The notes: generated by a model not told the origin, from the letters alone. A stretch of 64,000 nt of DNA from Prinsepia uniflora (GCA_032719365.1 CM064868.1:66623538-66687537); one strand, 5' to 3'. Shown: positions 39,601-51,272, counted from the first letter of the stretch. Translations and numbers: made by a program.

Positions 39601-42600
39601 AGGCATTTAAAAGGGATTTGTAAATCCCTTGTTAATTGGTTTTGCTATGTTCATGTGGTGCATGTGCCCTTTGTTTGTAATGCATTTATCAGTAGTATAG
39701 CCTAAATTCTTTGGAACTTTGAAATTCCTTATCCAAACATTCCCTAAGTGAACTTCTGTTAAAATGGACATATCAGTTGCCAGGAAAGGTAGAAAAGAAG
39801 GGGAAATCAGCAGCATATCTATGGATGCTAGGAAATGTTGGAAGTAAATGAGAGTGATGGCCGGAATAATAATTTTATGGTGGCTATGGATTATAGTTTT
39901 TGTTTCCCACCTTCAATGTTTGACTATGATGGGTTTGAAATTGGTGTGGATATCGTGTAGGTAGCTGGAAATTGATGTGGATTAAAGTTTTTGGTTTCTT
40001 GCCCAAAAAAGAGTTCAGTTAGGGTGGCTGGAAAGTCCTGACCTTGTTTTGAGGAGTTCGGTTGATGGTTTAGGCTTGGTTTGAGCTTTGTTTTAATAAA
40101 TATGACTTCAGCTCTAGCTGAATAACGAAGTGGGTTCATTTCTTAGAAGTAGATAGCTCTTGAAATAACTCTTAGAACAGTTAAAGTAACAAAACAATGT
40201 GTAGAATTCCATCTAGTCTAGCTACAAAACAATGTGAGTTCAGAGTTTGTATATGGCAACTGCATCCTTGTGCAAGGAGAGACGGGGAGATTGGATCATG
40301 TGTTCAGATATAACTTCTTCAGTTGGCAAAGATGTTTGAATCAACATAGGATCTTAGCTCCTGTGTTCTGAGATTAAGCATATGCATGTGCAGCATTGTT
40401 TGTCAAACTTTAGTGACAATTTTCCTATAGAAAAATGCAGCATATTGCTTTTTGAGACCGACTGTTGTGAAGATGAAAATACATGCAATAATTTTTTTTT
40501 AGCTGAGTAATGTAATTTTACAGGATAGAGTATTTATTGGTGTCTCTTGCCATTGTGGATTTGATTGCATGTCTGCCTGTTCCAACTGATGACATTTATC
40601 TGGTCTTGGATGTCCTTGGTTTTGTTATATTTTTATTAATCTATTTTTTCAAATATTATATTTTTATTAGTTACTATTATTACTATTATTATTATTATTA
40701 TTTATTATTATTATTATTATTGTTATTATTATTATTATTATTCTCTTTTAAATTTTTTTACTTTTCTTTTTCTAGATTCTCAATCTGATTCCAAAGGAGT
40801 CTGATGGTGAGCATTTTGAAGATGCACTTGCTCGGGTGTGTCGTTGCGTTGGTGGTGGGACTGCAATGGATAATGCAGACAGTGACAGTGATTTGGAAGT
40901 TGTTGCAGATACTTTCACTGTCAATCTACGTTGTCCAGTAAGTAATTTTTCTGGCTTACCAACTTTTGTGAGACAAAAGTCGCTGCTCCTATTTAGGACC
41001 TTAAGCAGTCAGGAAATATACCACAATCACCTAAGGCATTATGGAATGTTTTGTATTATATTAGTTTTTTCTTTTGTGTGTGTTAGAAAATGCTTAACAC
41101 TCGACCCCCTTCACCATGAGTGGGTAGCAAACCATATCAAAGAAAATGTTTACTCAATATACTTTCTATGTGGCTGCTTTTTGATGTCCTTATTGTCAGA
41201 ATTTATATCGAGTGCCATATTTCATCTTTGTTTTGTAGAACTGACTTGGGTATGTGAACACATGTATTTTATAGATGAGTGGTTCAAGAATGAAGGTTGC
41301 TGGGAGATTCAAGCCCTGCCTTCACATGGGCTGTTTTGATCTTGATGTTTTTGTGGAAATGAATCAACGTTCAAGGAAGGCAAGCCCCTAAACAAAATGA
41401 AAGATGTGATTCTCGTCTGTGGTATTTATTTTGTTTATTTACTCAGACATTGGTTTGTAATTGCAGTGGCAATGCCCTATATGTCTTAAGAACTATGCGC
41501 TGGAGCATGTTATTATTGACCCTTATTTTAATCGCATCACATCCAAGGTAATGCTTTCTTACACAATGCATAATACTGTGATTCTAAAGTATCATTTGTT
41601 TGATTAGTTAACTTTTTCTCTTTTTATTTCTGCTGGGGCTTGTTACAGATGAGGTATTGTGGTGAGGATGTAGCAGAGATTGAGGTGAAGCCTGATGGTT
41701 CATGGCGAGTGAAGACTAAAAGTGAAAGTGATCGTAGGGACCTTGGGGAACTTGGGTGGTGGCACCTTCCTGATGGTACACTTAGTGTCCCAACAAGTGG
41801 AGAAAGTGTCCCAAATATTGAAGTGTTGAAGCAGGTCAAACAGGAAGGTGTTTCAGAAGGTCATACTGGTTTGAAACTTCGAATTAGGACTAATCGTAAT
41901 GGCTTTTGGGAAGTTAGCAAACCTGAAGATATGAACACCTCTTCTGGTAATAGATTACAAGAGCAGTTTGGAGCTCACGAGCTAAAAGTTATCCCAATGA
42001 GTAGTAGTGCCACTGGTAGCGGTAGGGATGGTGAAGATGCAAGTGTAAATCAGGATGGTGGTGGGAATTTTGATTTCTCTACTAACAATGGAATTGAGAT
42101 GGATTCTTTTTCTCTTAATGTTGATTCAGCATATGGATTTTCTGGACAAAATCCTTCTGCACCAGTAGTAGATTCAGAAGTTATTGTACTAAGTGATTCA
42201 GATGATGAGATAATGGCCTCAGAGACCATGTACAGGAATGACAGAACGGATGCTGCTGGGATTGGTTTTCCTGGGCCGCCCTCCGGATTTGCTGATTCAT
42301 ATGGTGAAGATCCCACACTGGGGACTGGTGGTAATTCATGTTTGGGTCTATTTAATGGCAATGATGAGGACTTTATTCCAATCTGGCCATCATTAGCTTC
42401 CGGAAGTCAAGCAGGCCCTGGGTTCCAATTATTTAGTACTGAGGCAGATGTACAAGATAACTTAGTTGATCTGCAGCATGGTTCCATCAATTGTCCCACA
42501 CCTATGAATGGATGCACCTTGGCTCCAGAAACTACCATGGGATCTGCTACCCATTTAATTGATTCTTCCGTGTGTCGTTCAGATGTTGACATCAATGGTG

Positions 42601-44713
42601 GGTTCAATGGTGGTTTAGTTAATAATCCTTTGGCTTTTGGTGGTGATGATCCTTCTCTTCAAATATTTCTTCCCACAAGACCATCAGATGCTTCAGTTCA
42701 TTCTGATTTGAGGGATCAGGGTGATATGTCAAATGGTGCCCATACTGAGGATTGGATATCTCTTAGGCTTGGGGGTGATGCCAGTGGATTTAATGGTCAG
42801 CCTGCCACTCCAAATGGGTTGAATTCAAGAATGCAAACGTCATCTAAAGAAGGTGCCATGGATTCCTTGGCTGACACAGGTTCGTTCTCTTTTGGCAGAG
42901 TTGCTACATATATGACTTTTAGATCTGTTCATGATTAGGATTGAATGTAGCTTGATGGTTTATGTATGATAATGTTTTAATATGGATGCAGAGCCCCTGC
43001 TTTCATTGTGAGGGTTTTGTTTGGGAAGTAATTATATTTATCTGTGATTAAACGTTTTACCCTTGGAATTCTTTTATTGGATGTTAGATAAAGTTGGTGG
43101 GTGGTAGAGATTAGGGTGTGTTTACTTTTTGTTTATTCTCTGGGCTACCAGTCGCAACAATTTTTCTTTATATAGTTCAGGCAGGTTGCTATTATCACAT
43201 CCTTATATTGCTTAAGCTACAGCGTCTTTAACGAGGTTATTGACTTTTCAACTGTTTCTTAACTTTCTTAAAAGAAAGGCAATAAGATTTATAATTATAG
43301 TTCTAATCCTGAGAAACAAAAAGTTTACTGTCCAAAGTGGACTACACATATGACAATGGCTTCCAACTATAACTTAACCCCCACGACTTGTGTGACTATG
43401 ATCTGGGATGCTCAAGTAGTATCATTAATTTTCTTTTAAGGGTAGTTCAATTATGTAGCCTCGCTTTGAAGTTTTAAGTTCTCTATCAGCAATAGGGAAT
43501 ATCTTTCTTTTCTTTTTGTTTATTCATTTAAACCTATATTGGAGCTCAAATAAATTAGAGGAACTGAATTATATAGAAAACTGATTTGTTGTTCTTTTTA
43601 TTAAAACAAAGCATAAAATATATCAAGCTCCAGAAATATTTGCTAGTCAAGACATATTTATGCATATTTTTTTTAGTTGAATTAGGTGGCCAAGCTAAAC
43701 CATGTCTTGCTGAATGAATTTTTTTAATTCTTCTAAATGCCCATGTTAATAGTTGAAGGCTATAAGTATGACTGAGTCTTAGAGTCTCGCCCTGTTTATC
43801 TAGCGGTTTCAAGTTCGGCTGACTTCTTCCTTTACATATTTGGTCATTAATTGATTAGTAACTGGCTGATCAGGGGGGTGATATAAGGTGTCACAAATTT
43901 CTTTGAACCTGATTTCTTTTGGGGTCCTTGTAAAAAGCCCGCCTGACTAAATGAGTGATAATAAATACGCTTAAAATGTGAGTTACAATCCTATCTAGTT
44001 TTTCTTCTCTAAACGATTTATGGGCTGTGCAACATCTGAATCACACTTTCTCAGGTTGTCCAGACCTCTCTGTTTGGCTGTAAGTTCCACTTATATGAGT
44101 GTGCTATCTCGGAAAATTTACATGAGCTTTGAGTGATGATGTAAGTGCTGTTAACCTTCTTCTAGCACAGTCGTACTGGATCATATGTTCATGTCCATCA
44201 ACTCTTTCATAGCTCATTTCAGTGTAGTGCTTCATGTGCATCCTTGTTCACCAAGGCATGGTAAAGAGAGGCAGACTCTTTGTGAGCCTCTTCCGAGACT
44301 ATAATATAGAGGTTAATGGGGGAACTAAAGGGATGCCCTGGGTAAGGTCAGCTTTTTGTTCAGTACCTTTGCATATAATATTACTGTCTTTCCCTAAGGA
44401 AGTAAGCATAGAAAGAGTTGAGAAGTCAATAACCTTATCAAAGTGACTGGCTATAGCAATATATGGGTGTGGAATTGCCCTGACCAAGTTTATATTCATT
44501 TCGTTCCCTTATTTGGATATGTTTGTGGTGTAATTGAGTATTGTTAGGCTCATTGTTGTACCTTCTGCAGCTTCTTTGCTTCTGGGTATGAATGATGGTA
44601 GCAGATCTGAGAAGACAAGTAGGCCAAGATCAAGTAGTCCTTTCTCATTTCCTCGCCAAAAACGTTCTGTGAGGCCACGTTTGTTTCTTTCTATTGACTC
44701 AGACTCTGAATAG
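33629..44713 (+). CDS. SIZ1: SUMO E3 ligase SIZ1 (PIAS/Siz type), 16 coding exons, 883 aa
   Basis: SIZ1 transfers SUMO to nuclear targets and affects phosphate, heat, cold, ABA and immune signalling in plants (family knowledge). Coding exons are 33629-33652, 34569-34649, 35363-35405, 35847-35919, 36110-36272, 36481-36611, 37770-37838, 38476-38563, 38663-38738, 38890-38963, 39162-39269, 40776-40937, 41275-41379, 41467-41547, 41649-42879 and 44571-44713. They join in frame to 2652 nt, including TAG. Domains: SAP (about 11-45, LAYFRIKELKDVLTQLGL), PHD finger (about 113-166, CLCGN to CEICR), PINIT (about 175-310, with VRAINR) and SP-RING (about 360-422, with C363, C379, H381, C384, C402 and C405). 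A SUMO-interacting motif VIVLSDSDDE lies at 604-613, and the C-terminus is SIDSDSE. The length matches the usual plant SIZ1 of about 880 aa. Intron 13 has a GC donor. The gene looks intact. Confidence 0.96.
33920..34042 (+). repeat. Tandem duplication of about 62 bp in SIZ1 intron 1
   Basis: Two adjacent copies begin TTAGTTGAAATAAACTCAT and end TTTTTCTATTATCCA. They differ by a 2-base gap and a few substitutions near AAGCAGC/AAGCTGC. The repeat lies in an intron with no visible effect on coding. Confidence 0.85.
39500..39746. mobile_element. MITE in SIZ1 intron 11
   Basis: The left end GTTTGGATGAGGAACTTCAA and the right end TTGAAATTCCTTATCCAAAC form a long inverted pair with two mismatches, in an element of about 247 bp. 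An internal hairpin AAGGGATTTGTAAATCCCTT lies at about 39610-39630. GTTTGGAT termini are typical of hAT-type MITEs in plants (family knowledge). The target duplication is unclear. Confidence 0.7.
40668..40742 (+). repeat. TTA/ATT microsatellite in SIZ1 intron 11
   Basis: An almost pure run of TTA/ATT triplets with a few interruptions sits about 35 bp upstream of the exon 12 acceptor at 40776. Confidence 0.9.
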
Positions 44714-46027
44714 AGGAACTGGAACTTATTTTTGAGAAGTACCTTTCTGGGATTTTTTGGTTTACATCTCCCTAGGATACAAAGCATATCCTGGAGTAAT
44801 TAATGATTGACACAGAAAATTTAGTTTTGGATTTATAATTGGGAAGGCATGTGGTTCCTGACAAGAAATGAAGAGTTAGATTTGGCACAAGGCATCTGAG
44901 GTAGAACAAAGCAATACGAATGTACAAGGCATCCAAATAGACTTGATTGCAAAACTTGGGCTGGAACCTGTTTATCCTTGTGGCGGCTGTGTTTCTGATG
45001 CCTGCCGGTTTAACTGACAGGTTTGTTAAACTTCTCATTTATGATCTGCAGCACCACTGTTGGTTCTGTACAGGAGATTGAATCGAATTCATCAATTCAA
45101 ATATTTGGATGTAGTGGGGGAGCCAACAGACCCCATCATGCAAAATATATCGGTTTTATAGTGACAAGCAATAGCCTGTAAATGTTCACCCGGATTCAGT
45201 TGTTTATAGAAAGTCATTTTTTGAAAATCTATCATCTTTTTCCCAACTCATGTTTCAAAATTTTTATTTCTTCTGCCCGTGGCTGTTGGGGACTATATTT
45301 GTATTGAAGTACACAGGCAAAGGCAAATGCTTCGAACTGATGGCCGAAAATTAAGCCAAGATTTTCTGAGATCGAAGTTGGCAATGTCAGCAATTCTATC
45401 ATTGAAACTTAAGAAATATTTATACGTTTCTTGTGTGTGTAATGTAGTTTTCTTGAACATCGACCTTGTGGTCTAGCAACTCTCTCTTCGGTTTGATAAG
45501 CATAAAAATGAGAAGGTTATTGCTAAATCGTGTTTCTTAATTTAATAGTATCGAACATGCCGCTCCATATAGTGAAAAAACTATTCAAAATTTGCTCTAT
45601 TGCAGATGAGACCAAAGAAAAATGAAAAAAATGGCATCATAACGTTTTATGAAGTTATGAATAGGCAGTCAACATATGTGGACGGATTCCAAATAAAAGT
45701 TGTTTTAAGACAACAGCTCTATCTAGGTCCACAGTATCTGAAGTATCTGAAGTATCTGAAGTATCTAGGTCCACAGCTCTATGAAACTATCACTCAGAAA
45801 TACCGTATCGTTTTTTTTTTAAAATTCGGATTCATCATCGTACAAAATACACTTGTTCCCTTGCAAGGTACGATGACCGGTTGATGATTGCTGTGAACCA
45901 CTCGAACCTGCTTCCAATTGATAGGTTCAGGTAGCACGGAGGGGGCATGAGTGATCACTGCATGCCTAGCGGTATCTTAGAATGCCTTCTCTATCTAGGT
46001 CCACAAGAAACCTTCTCATTAACATCT
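44714..46027. other. SIZ1 3' UTR and convergent intergenic region
   Basis: SIZ1 transcription should end in the first few hundred bases, though no single polyadenylation site stands out. The right part has a 9-bp tandem repeat (GTATCTGAA, three copies, 45734-45760). It also has three copies of TATCTAGGTCCACA (from 45720, 45763 and 45992) and a 19-bp duplicate (45969-45987) of the segment at 46045-46063 in the last GTF2H2 exon. No gene is supported. Confidence 0.5.
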
Positions 46028-48480
46028 TCATCCTTCATTGGCAGGCGGTATCTTAGAATGCCTAGTGCTCTCGCAACCTGGGCAGTTATGCAAGCTTTCA
46101 TGAATATATATGTCACACTCGAGGCAGAAGTGTTGTTTGCAATTTGGGCAAGCAACACAAAGGCTGGGTTTGCTCCCTGTGTCATACAGCCATAAGAAAT
46201 GTAAGCCATGCAGGTGATTCCAGACCTTGCATCGGCAGTCATTCCACATACGTAATCAGTTAACATAATAAATAACACCGGCTAGGTTTATATATGACAT
46301 CAATCAACAACTTAGATTTATTTCAGAGGCATGCTTCCTTCTCTTTCCCAGTGATGGCTTTGTAGATCAAATATCACTCTTAATTGCCTTTTCTCTTCCT
46401 TCTCCTTTTGTGTTACTGACCCTTTTGTGGAGGGGATAAGAAAACGCTTTTCATTCTCTTACTATCTAAACCTATGTCAATTTAGACTCAAAATAGGCTT
46501 GATGTTGCTTCCTAAAGGAGCATCTGCCTACGTATTGCCTGGTGTTTAGATAACCAAATGTCTATTCCTTTTACCAACAGAGATTTAAGCTGTTATGGGC
46601 TATAATTTAGTTGTGAAAGTATTTAGTATTTCTTTCAAGTTCCTAGAAAAGAACCAAGTTTGTATGTGTCAGTTAGCTGTTTTGGAGATTTCAAATTCTT
46701 CAGTTGGTGGTTATGCTTCCTTTTCATCTCTTGTTATGCATTTCTTTCAACAATGAAGGACACAATCATAGAAAACATGACTGATCTACATCCTCAAACT
46801 TTCATAGCCAAATAAAAACATCAATGACCATATATAAATGCAGGTATAATCAAATTTACTGCAAAAGCTTTAATATGTATGCTACATGTACATAGATACT
46901 TACCGGGATTGAGAAGACCTTGTTGGCAGCCAAAACAAGCCCTAGGAAATTTGTTTTGTTGATCTATTAGCAGGGACAAAGAGGCCTCATCAAATGGTAC
47001 AATGGGAAAGAGATGATGATAAGACCTTGCCAAATGAGGGGAAGAAATCAGTGTCAATCCACAAATGCGACATTCAGTAGGTAGCTCACACGCACGTGCC
47101 TTGCACCTAGGACAAGTGTATCCAGCTCCGACCTTTGCCTCCTTGTGACATGAACAAATTGCCACAGAGCCCTCTGCCACTCTTTGTGGGAAGCCCATCT
47201 TTATCAAATTAGCAATTGCATATTCTGCTATTGCTGGGGGTGGAGGCGCGTGTTCCAATATTAGCTCTCTCAAGTGTGACTGGACAAGAAGATACATATC
47301 AGCAGTATGGAACAAAAATTAACGTTATTTAAGAGTTGCTTAGTTGATCACCTCATCCAATGCAATATAGTATAAGCCACCAGTCTCTTGGCACAGATGT
47401 TTGCATACAAAAATTTCTGCCGAGAGACCAATGACTGAGCACCTAATTTTGGATTTTTTGCAATTTTGGATAGTTTCCATTATGTCTCCTGGATCACAAG
47501 TACTGAGAGCTGAATATAGGATGAGAACTTCTCTATGACCATATGATGGAATCTGATTTAGATACCCAAGTACAAGATCCAAGGCATTCTGTAGGGACGA
47601 GTCACCTGAGCATTCCAGTTTACCCATCAAAGCTTTAACATGAGACTCGGGACTGCCGCCAAGATCCGTTAAGCTATGAGCAACACCATCTTTTATAGTC
47701 ACCAGGCCAACTTGACTAAGCGGATTCTGGTAAAAAAACTCTCTAATGAAAGCCTCAACATTTTTTGCAACGACAGCCATTCGGCTTGGTCGAAAATCCA
47801 TTTCCGCAGCTGCCTATAAATATTAAAAGAAAGCAAAATGAGGCAAAAACTCAACACCATACAAACTAAAAAGAGATAAAAGTGTAAATAACTACTGCAT
47901 TCATATATCTTAATAAACCATTTTCATTATTGATTGATTGAAGAGGAGATAATTCTAGGTTAATCACCAAGCTAAGTTATTTTATGTCTAACACGAAAAA
48001 TTGCAGGTAGGCATACAGATTATAGTTCAATTAAAAGTTCCAAACTTTACTAAACAAAGATTGCAGAAAAATCAATTCCAGTTTGCTGCAGACCAAACCA
48101 ATAAGATTAAGCTTCTCTCTCAACATACACACAGACTCAGTACCCTATTTGAATAAAATTTCCTACAATCTGAAAAGGGCAGTAAGCATATAAGAATGAA
48201 AGACCTTAGAGAGGTCGATGACAATGTAAACATAGCGAATAAGACCCTTCTGAATTCGGGAAGTGGAAGAAGCACGAAGGCGACGGCGATACTGAGCGTG
48301 TTTAAGGATCTGGTTGTCAATGGGTTGAAGAAGCCCAGATTCGTCCTCTTGCAGTGACTCCCATGATCTCTCATCAGCATAAGCTCGTTCCCAAGCAGCC
48401 ATGCCTCCATTGTTTCCTTCATCGTCTTCGTCGTCTTCTTCTGCCGCGCCGTTTAAGCGTCTTCGGTCGCCGTTGTTCAT
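46028..48480 (-). CDS. GTF2H2: General transcription factor IIH subunit 2 (p44/Ssl1), 4 exons, 420 aa
   Basis: p44 is a TFIIH core subunit that binds and stimulates the XPD helicase, acting in RNA polymerase II initiation and nucleotide-excision repair in the nucleus (family knowledge). Exons on the minus strand are 48480-48205, 47813-47352, 47279-46904 and 46176-46028. They join in frame to 1263 nt, including TGA. An acidic N-terminus precedes the Ssl1-like von Willebrand A domain (about 82-270; YVYIVIDLSKAAAEMDFRPS spans the exon 1/2 junction). A cysteine-rich finger (C288, C290, C302, C305, C310, C316, C319) and a C-terminal C4-type RING (C361, C364, C378, C381, C384, C389, C392, C403, C406) follow. 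The ATG at 48480 is preferred. An upstream in-frame GTG at 48492 is not a plausible plant start. The length equals the usual plant size of about 420 aa. Confidence 0.95.
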
Positions 48481-48595
48481 GTTTCGATTCACAGTGGCTC
48501 TTGGACTGAGACTTGCAGCAGGCAGATGCGCACCAGTTCATAACGCATCCGACATAGCAAGGTATATTTCCTTATTAAAAAAAAAAAAGAGAGAG

Positions 48596-50150
48596 ACTTC
48601 ACTAACTATGCCCTATCGATATTATGTAAGTCTCAAAATACCCACCGGCCCACTCAACGTTATTTGGACTCAACATGTCCACTGAATACAATTTTTATCT
48701 CTAAATATCATATAGACGTCTAATTTAATTGATTTTTGTTAAAAAAAGAGAGAAAATTTGTTTAAAATTTGAGCGTGAATGTATAAGAAGCTCAAACAAG
48801 TGAATGGATTAATTTTGTATAGATCATAAGGCGCCCATAGTTTTGATCATGCTCATGATCAATCCAATGGCAAAGTTAGATGATCAAGAGCTTAAGCAAG
48901 TTCTGGTGCAGTTCATGGCAAAGCTCGCGTCGAGGAATGTTACCAGAGATGGAAACTGGGGTTGGAACATAAGCTCAGATCCATGCAGAGACAAATGGGA
49001 AGGTATGATATGTGTTCGATAGAATTTTGTGAAGAAAATAGTGGTTGAGATGTCGAATTTAAGCGGATTCTTGATGCTCATTCTCTCTAAATGGTGAATG
49101 CTCTTGGGGTTGTGAGCTTGAAGAACAAGCAGTTCATTGGAATTCTTTCAGAAGATATTAGAAACTGTAGAGATTTGACTCACTTGTATATAGGTGGGAA
49201 CTAATTCTCTGGAGATTTGCTCAATAGTTAAATTTGTTTTTCTTTATGATCTATAACAGATAAAATGCTACAACTTTGGTTTTGTTAGAATAAAAACTTA
49301 GTCTGATGTCATCTAACATAGGTGTGGAGGGACTAGCTAATCATCAATTCATAAAGTAGAGACTTTAATAACTTACTTTTGTTTTTTTGGTTGGACCCGT
49401 CTTCCATGCAATTGATTATATAAGTTCTCTACAGGCTGGAAAATGGTAGAGCAGCCGTGGAACTGGTCATCACTATACATTAGCTAGTGCACTTGACCAA
49501 AGCTGCTAGTATTCTCATTGAAACAATATCAAATTTATGCTAAGATTAATAAAAAAATTCTGAAACGGCAGAGATTTGACTCACTTTTATTCTATCAAAA
49601 CCATGGCTCTAGCAAAGATGTCAGGTGGATCTTCTGTGGGCACCTTATGATCTATACAAAACCATCAGCACCATATTCGTAGTCACCATCAACTTTACCA
49701 TCACCACCACCACCAACACCAACAACAAAATTGGCAACAACACTTTCCAATGTTGTAGCAGAGGATTCATTGATTTTATTTGTTTGGATTATTTATTCTT
49801 TTGATTTAGTTCAATTCTTTGATAGATAAAAGTATATGACAAAATCTTTACCTTGTGTATTGTATATATGGAGGTTAAACTTCGGAACTCATTGTTCCAT
49901 TTGAACAATATAATTTTTTTTAACTACTTGCTAATATTGTTTCTCGCATTTGGCATGTGTTAATTGGGTTTTGCTCTTTCCCATCCTCATGCCTTTACAC
50001 TCAAATTTTGGATATTTATGCCTTTCATTTTAATTAAAATATGTTAAATTAGACGTCTATAGGGTATTTTGCGATGGAAATCGTGTTCAGGTGGAATCCT
50101 AGGTCAAAATAGTGTTTATAGGGAATTTTGAGACTTAACTTGATGTTTCG
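48596..50150. mobile_element. Candidate Pack-MULE-like element with long inverted termini
   Basis: Two arms of about 95-100 bp are inverted copies. TATAGACGTCTAATTTAA at 48711-48728 is the exact reverse complement of 50044-50061. TAAGTCTCAAAAT at 48627-48639 is the exact reverse complement of 50125-50137. The DNA between these blocks is alignable but diverged. Similarity seems to fade outward near A-runs on both sides, so exact ends and a 9-bp target duplication were not fixed. The interior carries a broken LRR receptor-kinase fragment and no transposase. Long TIRs around a host gene fragment are the signature of Pack-MULEs (family knowledge), but another class is possible. Confidence 0.6.
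48868..49230 (+). pseudogene. LRR receptor-like kinase fragment (N-terminal ectodomain), broken
   Basis: Translation gives an LRR N-terminal cap (FMAKLASRNVTRD, then NWGWNISSDPCRDKWEG), followed by LRR-like stretches (VVSLKNKQFIGILSEDI, RDLTHLYIGGN). In-frame stops and frameshifts interrupt it after ICVR, after LILSK and after GGN. It resembles the start of plant LRR-RLKs of the probable inactive kinase type. No transmembrane or kinase part follows. It lies between the inverted arms at 48627-48728 and 50044-50137, so it may have been captured by a transposon. It is not expected to make a protein. Confidence 0.7.
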
Positions 50151-50418
50151 ATGGCACATTGAGTAAAAAGTAAAAAAAAAAAAACTCACTATTCTTACAT
50201 ATGCTAGTTTTCTTTTCAAGTAAGGCTAATTTTGTAGTTGATGATACAAAAATATTGAAAGAGGAGTTACATTGGAAATGGCGATGTTGATACTCCGGAC
50301 CTTGCACATAATTTGTTGGGAAATACATCTAGTTCATAATTTTTTCTTATTATTAATTTGTCCATTGTGATTTTTATTTTGTTTTCTTTTGGAAAGATCA
50401 AGTTTTTAATATATATAG
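49231..50418. other. Non-coding remainder of the inverted-arm element and its right flank
   Basis: I see no gene. It holds a second copy of a 25-bp piece of the receptor-kinase fragment (49562-49586, compare 49161-49185). It also holds a CACCAC/CAACAA-rich stretch near 49690-49730, the right inverted arm (50044-50137) and AT-rich DNA up to the TATAG element. Confidence 0.5.
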
Positions 50419-50782
50419 TGTTGATGTAACATCTGACCAAGCAACGGACTTGTCAAAATACTACACTGGACCACGGAGTAGGCCCATCAAAAAACCTCAA
50501 AGATCACACAAGGCCCATGCCTCAAAACCCATCACTATTCCCCTAACCTAAACCCTAGACAAATTCTATAAATAAGGGTGATCTCTCTCTCTCCCTTCTC
50601 TCTACTTTCTCTCTCTAAAGGTTCTAAACCTCCTATACTTGTACAAACAAGAACATCATATTATTAATGAGAGTGAGGCAACACCATGGACGTAGTCTGA
50701 TTTGGGTGAACCACGCACTTTCTTGTGTCTTGGTGTGCGTGTGTGTCTTTACAGTCTCGTTGGTACAACTTTTGCATCAACA
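50419..50782 (+). repeat. Left LTR (364 bp) of the TATAG element
   Basis: It begins TGTTGATG and ends CATCAACA, which are perfect 8-bp inverted termini. A TATA box TATAAATA lies at 50567-50574, followed by a CT-rich stretch. Confidence 0.92.
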
Positions 50783-51143
50783 GTTTGGCGCCGTCTGTTG
50801 GAATCGCTGCAAAAAGTTATGTCGGTTCTTTTCAATTTTTCTTACCTGCTGAAACACCATAGCCACCCAAGCACCAAGAAAATTCAAATTGGCTCTCTAC
50901 CAAAATAACCTAGAAAATCCCTCTGCTCGGTCGGTCTCCACACAAAAACTCCACAAAACAAATATCTTATGTAGGCTCTGCCCACCACAAACAAATAACA
51001 ACTACTTTTTAGCCTTCTGTAGGCATCTACCTACCACAAAAAATATATATATATATATATATAATCATGCTTGGTAACCTGCCCCCTGCCACTTGACCCC
51101 ACCAAGATATTATCTCTCTTTATTACAACAGCTCAAACCTCTT

Positions 51144-51272
51144 CATCGGTCCCCACCGATGTCCCCTCGGACTCCATGCTCCGTTGGTCTCCCGATATCC
51201 CCTCGGATTCCATGTTTGGTCGGTCTCCCGATGTCCCCTCGGACTCCCTGCTCGGTCTCCCGATATCCCCTC
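51144..51272 (+). repeat. Minisatellite 1, part interrupted on the right by solo LTR B
   Basis: Tandem units of about 36 bp contain CCCCTCGGACTCC and CTCGGTCTCCCGAT. The block starts with the perfect hairpin CATCGGTCCCCACCGATG (51144-51161). It continues after the nested LTR at 54178. Confidence 0.85.

Noticed and set aside
40836..41339. 167-aa single-exon frame
   Set aside because: It is SIZ1 exon 12 read through intron 12 into exon 13. The SP-RING frame requires splicing at 40937/41275.
45279..45884. 65- and 94-aa frames downstream of SIZ1 as small genes
   Set aside because: No domain or conservation is recognisable, and the second contains the short tandem repeat. They are probably 3' UTR or spacer.
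48481..48492. Upstream start for GTF2H2 giving MNRNMNNGD
   Set aside because: The first codon there is GTG on the minus strand. The ATG at 48480 gives the normal family length.
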